NCBI GenBank assembly: GCA_037176705.1
Contig: CM073908.1
Coordinates: 129,507,430-129,571,429 of the forward strand
Source: Molossus alvarezi
Taxonomy: Eukaryota; Chordata; Mammalia; Chiroptera; Molossidae
DNA length: 64,000 nt
Reading direction: 5' to 3'
Shown here: in pieces, positions 34,271 through 45,959 of the stretch
How positions within the stretch are numbered: position 1 is the stretch's first letter
How the letters are laid out: each line of letters starts with the position of its first letter
Made by a program: the position numbers and the translations under genes
The notes under the pieces: model-generated
Database searches by the model: none
What the model was told of the DNA's origin: nothing
What the model saw: only the letters and a program-made list of their open reading frames with translations

Positions 34271-35594
34271 TTAAAAAAATGGAACTACAGCAGAATATAA
34301 TTAATATTCTATTTAATCGATGTTTTCCACAGTAATCAGAGATATTAAAATAAGTCTTAAGAATGTAGAGATAATTTATATTAGAAGAATGGAACCATTT
34401 AATTTGTTCAGAAATTTTTGAATCCTTTTTCATTGAGATGTGACAAATTTTATGTATATTAAAATGATTAATTTTCATGTCTTAAATTTTATAGAAAATA
34501 CAAAGATCTTTCCTCTTTGCACCTTTGCTTTTTCTGTGCTTCAAACATCATCTCCACCCCTGCCCCTGTACTTTCTTATTTTTAAAAACAAACCAACAAA
34601 CAATATTCCCATGGTAGTGAAGTATTCTCATTGCTTGACAAGAACATGAGTAAACACTAGTTTTTAAGATCTATAAAAGCACACAGGATAAAACAGTAGA
34701 TCAATAGGTAAATCTCTCTCTATATATATATTTTACATCTATCCATTATCTCTCTATATATGAACATGACGACAAACTCATATATACAGACAGAGGGAGG
34801 GATTTTTAAAATTTCTGTTTTATATTTCCTTCACAATTTATTTAAAAACTTTATATTATTGTACATTTAATAAAAGAGTGAATTAATTTCTGACATCTGT
34901 ATATTGTTTGATTTTTCTCTTCTTGGGACTGAAAGCAAGAGAGGGAAGTCAAGGAAAAGGATGTAGAATGAAGAAATGCAATTCGGTTCTGCCAAAGAAC
35001 ATTAATTATTGTGATAGATGAGACTTTGTTTCTCTTTTTAAGTGTATTTACTTCTGGTAATGTAAAAATTCAGGAGCATCATATATTTGTATGAAAAAAA
35101 GTAAACTTAACATGTTGAACTTGATTTTATAAAATAACAGTATATAAATTATATATTTCTGAGAGAAAAAAAATGGTAAAGTTACAACTTTCCCCCAAAT
35201 ATCTTAGCATCTATAATTCAGAATTTCCACAACTACAAAATAATTTATTTTCTACAAACCCATAGCAAAAATAGCAAATCTTGTTCTGCATACTTATAGG
35301 CTTACTATCTAAATAACATCTTGTAGCAGTTCTACAGATGACCTCATTTTGAGAACTGACTTGGAATATTAAACTGTAGAAACTGCAAACAACTACGAGC
35401 ATCCCAAATAATACATACAAGTGTGTGCTGATTGGCTGGGTGGAAGGGGCAATGACACACTGTATTTGAACATATATACACTATTGCACATATTGTGACC
35501 TCTAACACTGCAGTGTTTCTGACTATTGGTTAAAGAAAAACAATCATTCAGGCAGTTTAAATTTGATAAATATATGAATACTTCAACAAACTTG
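34271..35594. other. No gene; AT-rich unassigned
   Basis: Low-complexity AT runs near 34720-34760; the rest is unrecognised. The start may include more RWDD1 3' UTR. Confidence 0.5.
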
Positions 35595-35765
35595 AGCGTA
35601 CATCGGTTGCAGTTTGTCCCCGGCCCTGGTCGGTTGTGCGGGTGGCAGCCACTCGATGTGTCCCTTTCACATCGATGTTTCTCTCTCTCTCTCTGTTCCT
35701 CTCTCTCCCTCCCACTCTATCTGAACAAAAAATGGAAAAATGTCCTCGGGTGAGGATAAAAAAAG
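35595..35765 (+). mobile_element. Ves SINE, 3' part only
   Basis: Begins at GCGTACATCGGTTGCAG, so the tRNA-like head with both pol III boxes is missing; core, CT tract and GTCCTCGGGTGAGGAT tail are present. No clear TSD, so it could be a 5'-truncated insertion or a deletion product. Confidence 0.92.
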
Positions 35766-36794
35766 AATTAGAACATGATATTATGTAACTGTGGAACGTC
35801 AAATAATTTCCCAAGTAATATGTTGACCCTTGAATGTTTATGTGGCCCTTCTTTAAACCTAATGTATAAAATGCATTAGGCCTGTGTTTTTTTTTGTTTG
35901 TTTGTTTCTTAAAACCTGATAGATTCTTTACTCGTTGTCCATACAGAGCTTTCCAAATCCCAGGTTTGCCTCCACAGATAACTATGAATGCATGGAAAGT
36001 GCTTTCTGCATGTGCTCAAATTGTGCTGCTTGTTTGTGGTTCAGTCATAAACGTGATTGAAGGCAAATCTGAACTTTGTTGGAATCTATATTGCCTAATT
36101 TTTAAATCTAGAGTAGCCCCATTGTATTCTACCCTATCGAAACTTCTCAACAAGCCTTTTTCACTAGTTATCTATTTAATACAACTAGTTTTTGTTTCCT
36201 AAAATTACTGGTAGGAACAATCAAATCCATGGATGTGTCTGTCCAGGGTGCTACTATAAATAATAAGTTTAGATTATTTTTCCTAATATATATCTGCAAA
36301 AATAAAGCTGTGAAAATAATACAACTATATTTAATTTATGTCAGGCAAGAAATCTTGCTGTTTTCAATCAGACTAGGTAAGTAATTAATGATTTCCACTT
36401 ATATCTTTTTCCCAGCCACAGACATGACTCTGATTTTTTTCTACATTAAAATGCTTCTTGGAAAATTTCCTTCAGTGAGCCCCAATCCAATTCCTTTCCA
36501 AGAACAATCAATTTCCTTTTCTTTTCTCCCTTCCAAAACATTTTTATGGACCAAAGTGACACAAGGATAAATGACAGAAGATTTTTCTGTTGTTGTTATA
36601 TCTCATAGAAAATGCAATTTGATCTATGTAGTGTTGGGAATTGAAAGTCATTTAATGGTTTGTGGAGAGAATCCAATTTAATTTGTAAGATATGCTCTTC
36701 TAAATCCAGTTTTATATGGTTCGTGATTATTTCGCAATGCGTTTTTACCCTTTGTTCACCAAATATTTTTACCACAACAGGTGTAGCTTCTTTC
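35766..36794. other. No gene; unassigned
   Basis: The 102-codon frame at 35894-36202 has no domain. No repeat recognised except a short T-rich/GTTT run near 35887-35907. Confidence 0.5.
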
Positions 36795-36911
36795 TAAATT
36801 CTTGCTACTTGAATTGTAGTTCACACACCAGGGGCATCAACATTTCCTAGAAATTGTTAGAAATATAGACTCTCAGACTTCTCCCCAGACTTACTCAATC
36901 AGAATCTGTAT
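36795..36911. mobile_element. MER5-like hAT relic, cut by L1
   Basis: Matches the order AAATTGTTAGAAATATAGACTCTCAG, CCCCAGACTTACTCAATCAG, AATCTGTATTTT seen in MER5A-type non-autonomous hAT-Charlie elements, and stops at the L1. Confidence 0.55.
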
Positions 36912-37534
36912 TTTTTTTTCAATTTTTATTAATTTATTTTTGTTACAGATGTTTCTCCTTTTCCCCTCCTAGACACCCTCCTCCTCATCCTGCCCACCCC
37001 CGTCTATGTCCACTGGTTACGCATACATGCGTAGAAGTTCCTTGGTTCATCACCTCCATCCTCCCCACTCTTCTACCCTGAGGTTTGTCAGTCTGAACCA
37101 TATTCCTTTCTATGTCTCTGGGTCTATTTCGTCCATCAGCCCACCTTGTTCATTATATTCCACAAATAAGTGAGATCATGTGGTATTTCTCTTTCTCTGA
37201 TGGGCTTATTTCACGTAGCATAATACTCTTGAGGTCTTCCATGTTGTCTCAAAAGATAAGAGATCTTTCTTTCTTACAGCTGCATAGTATTCCATTGTGT
37301 ATATGTACCACAGCTTTTTTATCCACTCATCTATTGATGGACACTTGGGCTGTTTCCAGATCTTAGCGATTGTAAATAGTGCTGCTATGAACATAGGGGT
37401 ACATATATTCTTTCTGATTGGTGTTTCAGGCTTCTTAGTATATATTCCTAGAAGTGGGATCACTGGGTCAAATGGCAATTCAATTTTTAATTTTTTGAAG
37501 AAACACCATTCTGTTTTCCATAGTGGCTACACCA
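36912..37534 (-). mobile_element. Young 5'-truncated L1
   Basis: Reverse strand: T-rich tail, TTTGTTACAGATGTTTCTCC, then ORF2 end. The minus-strand reading at 37206-37478 gives [20 protein letters not shown] and IYTMEYYAAVRKKDLLSFE. It ends inside ORF2 at about 37534. A short TSD of the form TGTATTT is possible. Confidence 0.9.
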
Positions 37535-37589
37535 ATGTATTATTTCTATACAAATACTTTTTCTACATTTATATTTGGCATTTTATTTT

Positions 37590-37795
37590 CTGTGTCTAGA
37601 GCTGCATTCTCCCATACAGAAAGCATTAGCCATATATGGCTATTGAGAGTTAAATTAAATAAAATACAAATTCAATTAAATTTCAGTTCCTCAATCACCA
37701 TAGTCATATTTTAAAGTACAGATTGAATATCAGATAGTGCATATATTGGCCATTTACATCATCACAGAAACTTCTATTGGGCAGCAATTGTCTAG
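37590..37795. mobile_element. hAT-type non-autonomous relic (MER-like)
   Basis: Contains TAGAGCTGCATTCTCCCATACAG, TTAGCCATATATGGCTATTGAG and TTGGGCAGCAATTGTCTAGAG; the two ends are degenerate inverted repeats typical of a hAT-Charlie MITE. Confidence 0.5.
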
Positions 37796-38755
37796 AGACT
37801 ACTATATTCTAAGTTAGACTTTGAAACTGTCTGTTTCAACAGCTTCCAGATCAGACTGGCAGCTTCAGTGAACCAGGATAACCAGTTGAAAGAGAAAATC
37901 TAGTTAATTCAAGGGACTATTCCCAGTGCACTTGGTCTATTTCTGAAATATCACACTATTTTATATAGGTTAGAAGTTTAAGAAAAAAAGTAGAATAACA
38001 TGCCTCCTCTTCTCACATTCTTCTATCATTATAAGGAGATCATAGCAAGATTATCCTACAGGAATAAAAAGACTTAGAAATGGGAGCAGAGGCTCCAGTT
38101 CCTAATCAATGACTGAATGTATATGAGGTAAGTCACTTAACCTGCCTGAGTTTGAGTGTATTTGTCTATACAATGAAGATATTATGTTTGGTGACTTTGG
38201 GGTTCCCATCCATTTCTGTAATTCTCAACACCATGCATTAGAAACTTCTAGTGCAGCTACCTGAAATCAACCCATTATTACTATAGATACCATTACATGA
38301 GGGATGTGCATTTGATATATATTAAACAAAAGTGCTAGGGTTACAGATAATTTTTTTAAAGTATCTGCTTTCAAGGAAATAATCTAGAGGAGTGGTTTAT
38401 AAAGTGAGTGCTTACACCTCAGGAGAGACCAAGCTGATTCACAAAACTGAGGAATGAAATGTTAAAATTACACTCTATGTTCATTGTTTATTTAAACTTG
38501 GAAGAATTTTAATACATGCATTATCAATAGGATGCATAAATGTGAGTGTAATATTTTCAAGGAATATATATATATATATTTATATGTAAACATATACAGA
38601 ATAATGCACACATTTATTGGAAGTCCATGTTCAGATAGTTTTAAAGTTTTGGAGTGGGTGATCATAGAAATTTGGAGAGCACTTGGTTAGAGGAGAGGTA
38701 AACAGGAAAATAATAATACATGGTGTGTGAGAAAAAAACTGCTTTAACAAGAATA
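37796..38755. other. No gene; possible MIR piece at 38105-38190
   Basis: GAGGTAAGTCACTTAACCTGCC at about 38126 resembles a reverse MIR core. Otherwise unassigned; (TA)n near 38563-38586. Confidence 0.45.
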
Positions 38756-38759
38756 TAGG

Positions 38760-39005
38760 ATTCAATAAGTCACAAAAGAGAGCATACAATCATGAGGAAG
38801 GACACATTTTCAGAAATTGTGGTACTTGACTTGAATCATCAAAGTGAGGAGCAAAGGTGGTCTGGGCAGAATCAACGGCATGTGCAAAGACACATGTACC
38901 CTAACCACCATGAAAAATGTAGGAACCAGAACTGGTTCAGTGTGGCTGGAAGCTACATTATATGTTGGGAGGGATGAGAAATAAGCCTGGAGAGGAGGAC
39001 ATAAG
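38760..39005. mobile_element. Probable L2-like relic
   Basis: Phrases GGCATGTGCAAAGACACATG and GAACTGGTTCAGTGTGGCTGG belong to a widespread ancient mammalian repeat I associate with L2; orientation would be minus. Confidence 0.4.
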
Positions 39006-39097
39006 CCATAAACATATATTGTATAGTTTTCTAGAATAAAGGGAAATTTTCATTTTAACATGTTTCTCAGCCATGTCACTTTTTTCTTTTGTCAAAA

Positions 39098-39318
39098 TTG
39101 GTTTTTTTGTTAATTTATTTATCTTTATTAATTAATTTTTGTTACAGATGTTTCTCCTTTTCCCCCCACTGATTCCCCCCTCCCCCTCCCTCCCTGCCCT
39201 TTCCCCAGTTTGTTGTCCATGTCCACTGTTCATGCATACACGCATATAAGTTCTGTGGTTTATCTCTTCCCCACCATCCTCCTATTTAGGGGATTGTCAG
39301 TCTGTATCCCACTTTGTT
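39098..39318 (-). mobile_element. 5'-truncated L1 3' UTR
   Basis: Reverse strand: ATTAATTTTTGTTACAGATG, C-rich tract, CTGTGGTTTATCTCTTCC, and stop after GTCAGTCTGTATCCCACTT. TSD not clear. Confidence 0.85.
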
Positions 39319-39782
39319 TTTTAAATATTAATTTAAAATTTTTGGATTATATATCTTACTTTTTAATCATCTAAATAATTTCCAAGCTACTCTAAAAAAA
39401 AAAAGAACACGTTGATAATTTTGCAGTTTTCCATATTTTGTTAAACTAGTTCAAGTTTAGTGCAAACACTGAAGAAAACTTGAGATTTCTGGAAATTTCC
39501 AAGAATTTTCCAAATGCTTCCAAACATAGACCTATTCTAAACAGTAAGCATTCATCATGGTTGACCTTCCTAATTTCCAGTGTTTAGTATTATTTTTATT
39601 TTTATCCTCTTTTTATTATTTTTTTAATCCTAAAGTTTACAGAATAATAAATAACTTGGGATGATGACCTTGGTTTTCTCAGGAGAAAAAGGAAAAGTTA
39701 TTATTTTTCTACACCATGTTATGCTACTTACGTTTAAGAAAAAAGGTTGAATGTTATAAAACCAGTAAATATTACACTATAT

Positions 39783-40003
39783 GCCCTGGCTGGTGTGGCT
39801 CCGTGGTTGAGCATTGTCCCATGCACTGAGAGGTTGTTGGTTTGATTCCCAATCAGGGCACATGCCTGGGTTTCAGGTTTGATCCCCAGTGGGGGGCATG
39901 CAGGAGATGGCTGAATGATGGTTCTCTTCTCTCATCACTATATTTCTCTCTCTCTCTCTCCTGCTTTTTCTCTAAAAATCAATAAAAATATATTTTAAAA
40001 TAT
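39783..40003 (+). mobile_element. Ves SINE, older type
   Basis: Head GCCCTGGCTGGTGTGGCTCC, GGCATGCAGG core, CT-rich tract, AATAAA and A-rich tail. Imperfect TSD around ATATTACACTATAT / ATATTATAGTATAT. Confidence 0.92.
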
Positions 40004-40361
40004 ATTATAGTATATACCAATAAAATATAACTTATCTAGTATAACTTTATCAACCAATTAATTTATTAATTACTACTAAATTAATTAATTTCACAATTGT
40101 GAAAATCAGGGAAATTTCAAAATAGATTTATCTTTAAATGATCATATAGGAAATCATATTTCCCTGGGAATATATTGCCTACTCATCTGAAATATTTGTG
40201 TTTATTCAAGGCATAAGGATACTAGATGGTTAACATTTTTCTGCCAGACCCTAAATAGTATAAGAGACACCATTAAACTTCCTGTTTTTTGCCCTTCGCT
40301 AGTTGCAGACCCCTGGCCTTGGAAACTTAACTAAAAAGTACATAATAATTATCAGATTAAA
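40004..40361. other. No gene; unassigned
   Basis: AT-rich, no recognised feature. Confidence 0.5.
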
Positions 40362-40374
40362 ACTTCAGTTGCCC

Positions 40375-40435
40375 AATGGGGAAAAAAGGGGGGACACCTG
40401 TAAAACTTTCAGCAATAAAGATTTAAAAAAAAAAG
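40375..40435 (+). mobile_element. 61-bp L1 3'-end micro-insertion
   Basis: Holds only the last L1 bases (GGGGGGACACCTGTAAAAC, CAATAAAGATTT) and an A10 tail. TSD ACTTCAGTTGCCC at 40362-40374 and ACTTCAATTGCCC at 40436-40448 proves a retrotransposition event. Confidence 0.93.
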
Positions 40436-40871
40436 ACTTCAATTGCCCTAATCTTTTTATTTATGTATTTATTTACTTCGTTAATCAATGTCAATTCACT
40501 CTTGAGTTTGTATCCCAGAGGAATTATATCTACCTAAAGATCCTGTTAGGAAAATATCAACTACTAATTATTTCTATTTTTCAGGTATATTGAAAATAAT
40601 AGTAACCAACTCTAGATCTTCTACATATTAATGAAGTTTCATAAATTTTATTTTAGCTGTAAGAAAGGCAATTTTATTGTAGTCTACTAGTTTAAAAGTT
40701 GTATCAATTATGAATTTGCATCTCAGCAGAATATTTCTTAAATAACTATGAAAGTGTTTTATCCTGAGTTCTATCAACTTAATTAACCATCAAAAACAAC
40801 CTTTTTGTGATATTTTCTATTAATTAAATTCAAATACAGTAAACAAAGAAAAATTTCCTTTCAAAAATTGT

Positions 40872-41090
40872 TTTTTTTATTTCAAATTTTAATTTATCTT
40901 TTTTTTAATTTATCTTTATTGTTGAACATATTACAGATGTCCCCCTTTTTTCCCCATTGACCCTTCCTATCTGCTCCTGTCCCCCTCCAGCCTTCCCCAC
41001 ACTATTGTCTGTGTCCATTGGTTATGCATATATGCATATAAGTTATTTGGTTTATCTCTTCCCACTCCCCCCCTTTCCTATGTATCAGTC
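40872..41090 (-). mobile_element. 5'-truncated L1 3' UTR
   Basis: Reverse strand: TTTATTGTTGAACATATTACAG, C-rich tract, GTGTCCATTGGTTATGC, TTGGTTTATCTCTTCCC. It ends near 41090. Confidence 0.86.
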
Positions 41091-41139
41091 AAGGTGATAA
41101 AGTACTTGGATTAAATACGAATAGCTAGGTTTTACCTTT

Positions 41140-41215
41140 TAGTGTCTTGTGATTTGCTATATAACCTTGAGAAAGTTTCTTATTTTCTCTGTGCCTCAGT
41201 TTCCTCCTTGTATAC
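41140..41215 (-). mobile_element. MIR-like fragment
   Basis: CCTTGAGAAAGTTTCTTATTTTC followed by CTGTGCCTCAGTTTCCTCC, the typical reverse MIR core phrase. Confidence 0.55.
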
Positions 41216-41660
41216 TTCAGGTCTCTGTTACAATGATGCTGCAAAACAACTAAATCTCAATGGTTTAAAACAATAAACATTATTTTCTTTTGCTGAAAGG
41301 TTTTCAGGTCAATCATATTGGCTTTGTTTCAGGCTGTGGGTATGGTCTAGGTCTCCTCCACATGTCTTTCATTCTGAAAGAAGCAGTTACTTTTGTGGCT
41401 CATGCACAGAAGGACAAGAGGACAAGCCACTTGCATCACATCTACTCACTATTCATTGTCCAAAGCCAGTCACATGGAGTAGTTCAAAGTCAATGCAGTA
41501 GAGATGTAAATTCCACCCATTTTATTACTAGGAACTACACAGTTGCACAACAAAGGAATGTGTACAGAATTCAGTTAGAGAGAGGGAATGAAGAATTGGG
41601 AACAATAATTAAATCTACCCCATTCCTCTTCAGTCATTGGCTATGTAGCTGTGCTTTCCT
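41216..41660. mobile_element. Old medium-copy repeat, same family as 30205-30715
   Basis: Opens TCTGTTACAATGATGCTGCA, AACTAAATCTCAATGG, TTAAAACAATAAACATTATTTTC. The 129-codon frame at 41290-41679 lies inside this repeat and is not supported as a gene. Confidence 0.5.
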
Positions 41661-43184
41661 ATGCGAAAAGTTGTTTTAACCAACTTTATTTTAAAGTGTT
41701 GCATATCACATGTAGCTTTAGAAATGTGCATATGTAAATATCCTGTAACAGAGCTATGGTGTATTATTTAGATTAATTTAAAAATCCACCTTAGAAAAAT
41801 ATGTTTGCTTGAAGAAATGTTTTCTTTGAGTGATGAGACTATGGTAATGCATTTATTTTCTTTTCTGTAATATCCAAATCTTCTGGATATGCATTAATGT
41901 AGTGTTTTTAAAAATAAAAACCTTTATCAAAATGCCTATATATAAGAGAAATTCCAATTAAAATATGTTTGCTTTTAGAGGTTTAAATTTTAAATGCATA
42001 CTATGTGTCTCTGATAACATTAATTATTCATTTCCTCATCATTATCATTTTATTTACATTGTCTAAAAAAATAGAAATCTTACAGAAACCAAGGGATTAT
42101 ATGAATAGACATGGTTTTTAACTTAGTTCTATATATCCCTTTTGCTAAATGGGGCATGCAGTTTACTGGACAGTACATAAAGCAAAGCTCTCCCTATTGG
42201 TACCAAGTTGGCAGGCAATTTTGTTTTAGTCCTGTCTGGAGATTGTACTTTCCTGTACATTTCAACTCTGATCTTCTAATGGTCATCTGTTATGCTGTGA
42301 TTACATGGATGAACTACAAAGAGATCATTTGTTTAAATTGTCAAGTTAAGGGCATAGTATATATATATACAAAGGAAAAATGCTACAACTCAAGATAAAA
42401 TAAGCTGTGATTTACAATAAATTTTGACACTTTAAAAATAATACAAATATTCTACTTTAAAAAAGCCTACCCATAAAAATGTTTTAAGGAATAATTTTCT
42501 GCATTGTTGACAATCTCAACAGATTGGCTAGATTCAAGATGGGTTTGGGGACAGAAATATCTTTCATTCCTGTAGTTTGTAATATTAAAGCTAGAATGTG
42601 CTGAGAGGTCACATTATAGCTTCTACAGAACCTGGTGGAGTTGAGGTTTGTGTAACATTTTTTCTACTCTGTTAACAGAAGAAAAGTTGCTTATTACAGG
42701 CTTTTCCAAGAAATATTATATTTCTGGCTCAAAACTTTATCACTTCATTCGGTGCTTCCTTCCATGTAATAATAATCAAAGATAAAATTTTAGAGGGACC
42801 CACTGGTTCCCAAATAATAGATACAAGAGGTTCAGCCAAAATCCAACCTCTTTTGGTACATAAAACTTGCCATCCTATCCTCTTCCACTAGTTTTGTAGA
42901 AGCATGAAATGCCCTTTTTACTCATGCTTTATCTGGAATGTAAGCAAAAATTGCATACTTCTTAACAATACCTTGCTTTTGATATCTCTATGTTCAGTTC
43001 CCATGCATGAGACCTCATGGACACAACTTAACATTTGAGTTCCTCTCAAAAGCTTAAGGGCAGTTAATTTTACTATGCCTTTTATATTTTTCTCATTGTT
43101 TGCTAACATTTAATAAGATTTGTTTTACATTATCTAAGTGCTTTTCTTGCATCATGCCACATGTACTATCTACTAATTAACTGA
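41661..43184. other. No gene; unassigned
   Basis: About 1.5 kb without recognised repeats or a plausible frame; the 95-codon frame at 42111-42398 shows no domain. Confidence 0.5.
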
Positions 43185-43315
43185 CCTCTGCTTAATTATC
43201 TTCATTTGAAAATTGGAAATTATAGTGGTAACCATCTCCTGGGGTTAAATTGAATAAAATGATGGATGTAAAGTGCTTAGAAAAAAGAACCCATCATAGA
43301 GTAAACAATAAAAAA
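43185..43315 (-). mobile_element. MIR SINE relic
   Basis: GAAAATTGGAAATTATAGTGG, CTCCTGGGGTTAAATTGAATAAAATG, ATGTAAAGTGCTTAGAAA follow the reverse MIR consensus. Confidence 0.65.
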
Positions 43316-43324
43316 AATATAAAG

Positions 43325-43480
43325 TATTTCCATCCATCCATTTAAAAAATATACACCGTATGACCAAGCCCCATCCTAGGAACTGGGAATTCACTTTTGA
43401 ACAGATAAACAAGGTTCCTATTCTTATGGAGTTGACATTTCAGTGAGAAATGACAAACAGATAAAACAAACACGATAGAT
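43325..43480 (-). mobile_element. L2 LINE 3' end relic
   Basis: TCCATCCATTTAAAAAATATAC, CCATCCTAGGAACTGGGAATTC, TTCTTATGGAGTTGACATTTC match the reverse L2 terminus. Confidence 0.6.
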
Positions 43481-43499
43481 ACTAGTAACAAAATAATTT

Positions 43500-43665
43500 T
43501 GTAAATGAGGAGATTTAATCTGAGATAAAGTATATAATTTGCTCACAATCAGAAAGTTAAAAGGTGGTAGAGTCTGGATTCGAATCTAGGATTCTGGTAC
43601 CCCAAAGCCCAAGCCTTAAGCCTGCCATTATCCCCATGCTGCTATGCTCATTATAATCTCTGAAA
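43500..43665 (+). mobile_element. MIR SINE relic
   Basis: AAATGAGGAGATTTAATCTGAG, GGTGGTAGAGTCTGGATTCGAA and GCCCAAGCCTTAAGCCTGCC follow the forward MIR 3' half. Confidence 0.7.
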
Positions 43666-43767
43666 TATTTTCTCATTGTAGCCTCCCTCTTTTACCCTTT
43701 ATACTTCATCCTCTGAAATCACTATACCATACCTTTACCTTTACTGAGATATAAAAATCTTGTACTT

Positions 43768-43865
43768 GCCCTGGCTGGTTTGGCTCAGCTGTTGGAGCGA
43801 TGGCCCGAGGACTAGAGAGTCCCGGGTTCGGTTGCAGCTAAAAGCATGTACCAAAAAAAAAAAAA
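43768..43865 (+). mobile_element. Ves SINE consisting of tRNA-like head plus poly(A)
   Basis: About 83 bp of head (GCCCTGGCTGGTTTGGCTCA with A box; B box CCGGGTTCGGTTGC) end at GCATGTACC and go straight into A18-20. The core and CT-rich body that follow in other copies are missing. TSD AAAAATCTTGTACTTG at 43753-43768 and 43866-43881, so this short form was retrotransposed as such. Confidence 0.93.
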
Positions 43866-43881
43866 AAAAATCTTGTACTTG

Positions 43882-44398
43882 ACACCTGCTTGAGAAACCT
43901 TAAAATGTCTGTAACCACAGGATTTTGGTGGCTGCTTTGGGATCATGCAGTCTTTGGGAGTATGAAATGTTCAAGACTGTCCTGTGGACTTGATATAAGA
44001 AAGAGCCAACATGAAGTTGCGTTCATTCCTGGTCAGGGGTAGCATTGGTAGCATTACATTACATTATTGAATAATACTGAGTGTCATTATGAAAATTTCC
44101 AACTAGACCCATGACAAAGGAGGGGGAGATAATGTATCACAAATTACCAAAGAAATCTCTTCCTTCCCTATTATTTGACTTACTTTTGTACTGGAATGCA
44201 ATGGTATATATTACACATTTATAATGGAATACATTCTCACATTATTTTCTTCATTGCTTTACCTGACCCACTAAGATCAATCTTAGCACAGACATCATGT
44301 GCCCTATGACGCGATATATTGAAGTATCCTTACTTTAAAAAAATCAAACCTAGATCAAATCAGCCTCTAAATTTAATTTAGAGTTTATAGGAAATATG
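43882..44398. other. No gene; unassigned
   Basis: No recognisable feature. Confidence 0.5.
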
Positions 44399-44410
44399 GA
44401 AATATATGTT

Positions 44411-44643
44411 TGTTTGTTTTTATCCTCACCCGAGGACATTTTTTGTTCAGGTAGAGTGGGAGGGAGAGAGAGGGAGAGAGAAACATCGATGTGAAAGGGA
44501 CACATCAAGTGGCTGCCATCCGCACAACTGACCAGGGCCGGGGACAAACTGCAACCAAGGTACCTGCCCTTAGCAGGAACCGAACCCAGGTCTCTCTGGA
44601 CCACAGGCCGATGCTCTAACCGCTGAGCCAAACCAGCCAGGGC
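44411..44643 (-). mobile_element. Ves SINE, younger type
   Basis: Full-length reverse-strand copy: GTTT tail, CCTCACCCGAGG, GA tract, B box GGAACCGAACCCAGG, head ending AACCAGCCAGGGC. TSD GAAATATATG at 44399-44408 and 44645-44654. Confidence 0.96.
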
Positions 44644-44654
44644 AGAAATATATG

Positions 44655-45236
44655 GTTTTAAGGAACAAGTTAAATAATACTACTAGAAAGCTTAGAACTA
44701 AATAAATGTAAGAAGCTTTATAGGATAAATGACCTAGTTTCTCCAGAAAATCAATTTCAAGAAGAAAAGGAAATGGAGATATGTGGCTCTTATAGAATAA
44801 AAGAGACTTAAAGGACAAAAGAGCCAAACATGATAAGCAGATCTTGTTTGGAACGTAATTAGAAAGAAAGAAACAAACAAACAAACAACCAGCTAATTGT
44901 AAAAATCATCGTGAGAACATCTGAATATTGTCTTCCAATTAGATGGCGTTAAGAAATTATTGTAAATTCTGCTAGGTATGAAAACTAGCATAATCATTAT
45001 ATTAAAAATAAAAATATCTTTATCATTTAAATATGTGTAATAAATTATTTACATGTGAAATGGCATGATGTATGGTGTTTATTTTAAAATGTCTACTTCC
45101 TAAAATTTTGCAGATCAAAAAGTAGACATTTACTGATCCTCAGACTCAGATTAATATACTAGTTTATCTAACTTTGTATATGCTTGGAAATTTCTATATA
45201 GTAAATTTGTAATATCACATTTTCCTTCTTACTTTT
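44655..45236. other. No gene; AT-rich unassigned
   Basis: Nothing supported; a short (AAAC)n-like run lies at about 44871-44887. Confidence 0.5.
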
Positions 45237-45297
45237 CAAAATATTTATCTTTATTGTTGAAAATATTACAGATGTTCTCTCCTATTTCCCCCATTGA
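45237..45297 (-). mobile_element. Minimal L1 3'-end fragment
   Basis: TTTATCTTTATTGTTGAAAA, ATTACAGATGTTCTC and TTTCCCCCATTGAC on the reverse strand; about 60 bp. Confidence 0.78.
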
Positions 45298-45959
45298 CAT
45301 GGTTGTTGTTACTATTGAGTTTTGTTTACTTCCAGAGCTCAGGGATCTGTACATTTAAATCTTACCCCAGGTAAGTCTGCCCATTGGTCAGATGTAATTA
45401 CTCATGCAGAGGATGACTCCCAAATGGGTGTTCAGCATCATTTCTTCACTAGCTTAGGTGTCACATATTTATTTGAAATTAAACGTATGTAAGTCTTTAA
45501 CATTCAAGGAAGATATCTGGATATGTGACTATGCAAATATCCCTACTTTTATTCTGAGGAATTAGGAAAAATTGGTTATTGTTTGAGTTTGCCTGACACT
45601 ACTATTTTCAACTATTAATCAATACAGACAGTGTACAAATCATAAGTGTATGTATACTTTTCCAGTAGTGTTTACAAATAAAAAAAGCTTGGTCTTTCTT
45701 TTTAGAATAGGTCCCCTAAGAGGAATTAGTCATATTTGTTATCACAGCCCTGAAAAGATTGCTAAAATCTAATCAGAATATAGCATTCCACTTGCCTTTT
45801 GACTGTGTCTGTCTTAGCTTTCTATCAAAAAGTTACCAGATTTTGTGGAGGGTAGACTGTGCCCATTTTCATTTTCCTATGTGATAACAGGATGCCTTCT
45901 TGGAAAGATAAGTGGTATTAAAAGTGATTTTTCTAAAGAAGTGTTTAACAAATTTGCCT
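45298..45959. other. No gene; unassigned
   Basis: Nothing recognised. Confidence 0.5.
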
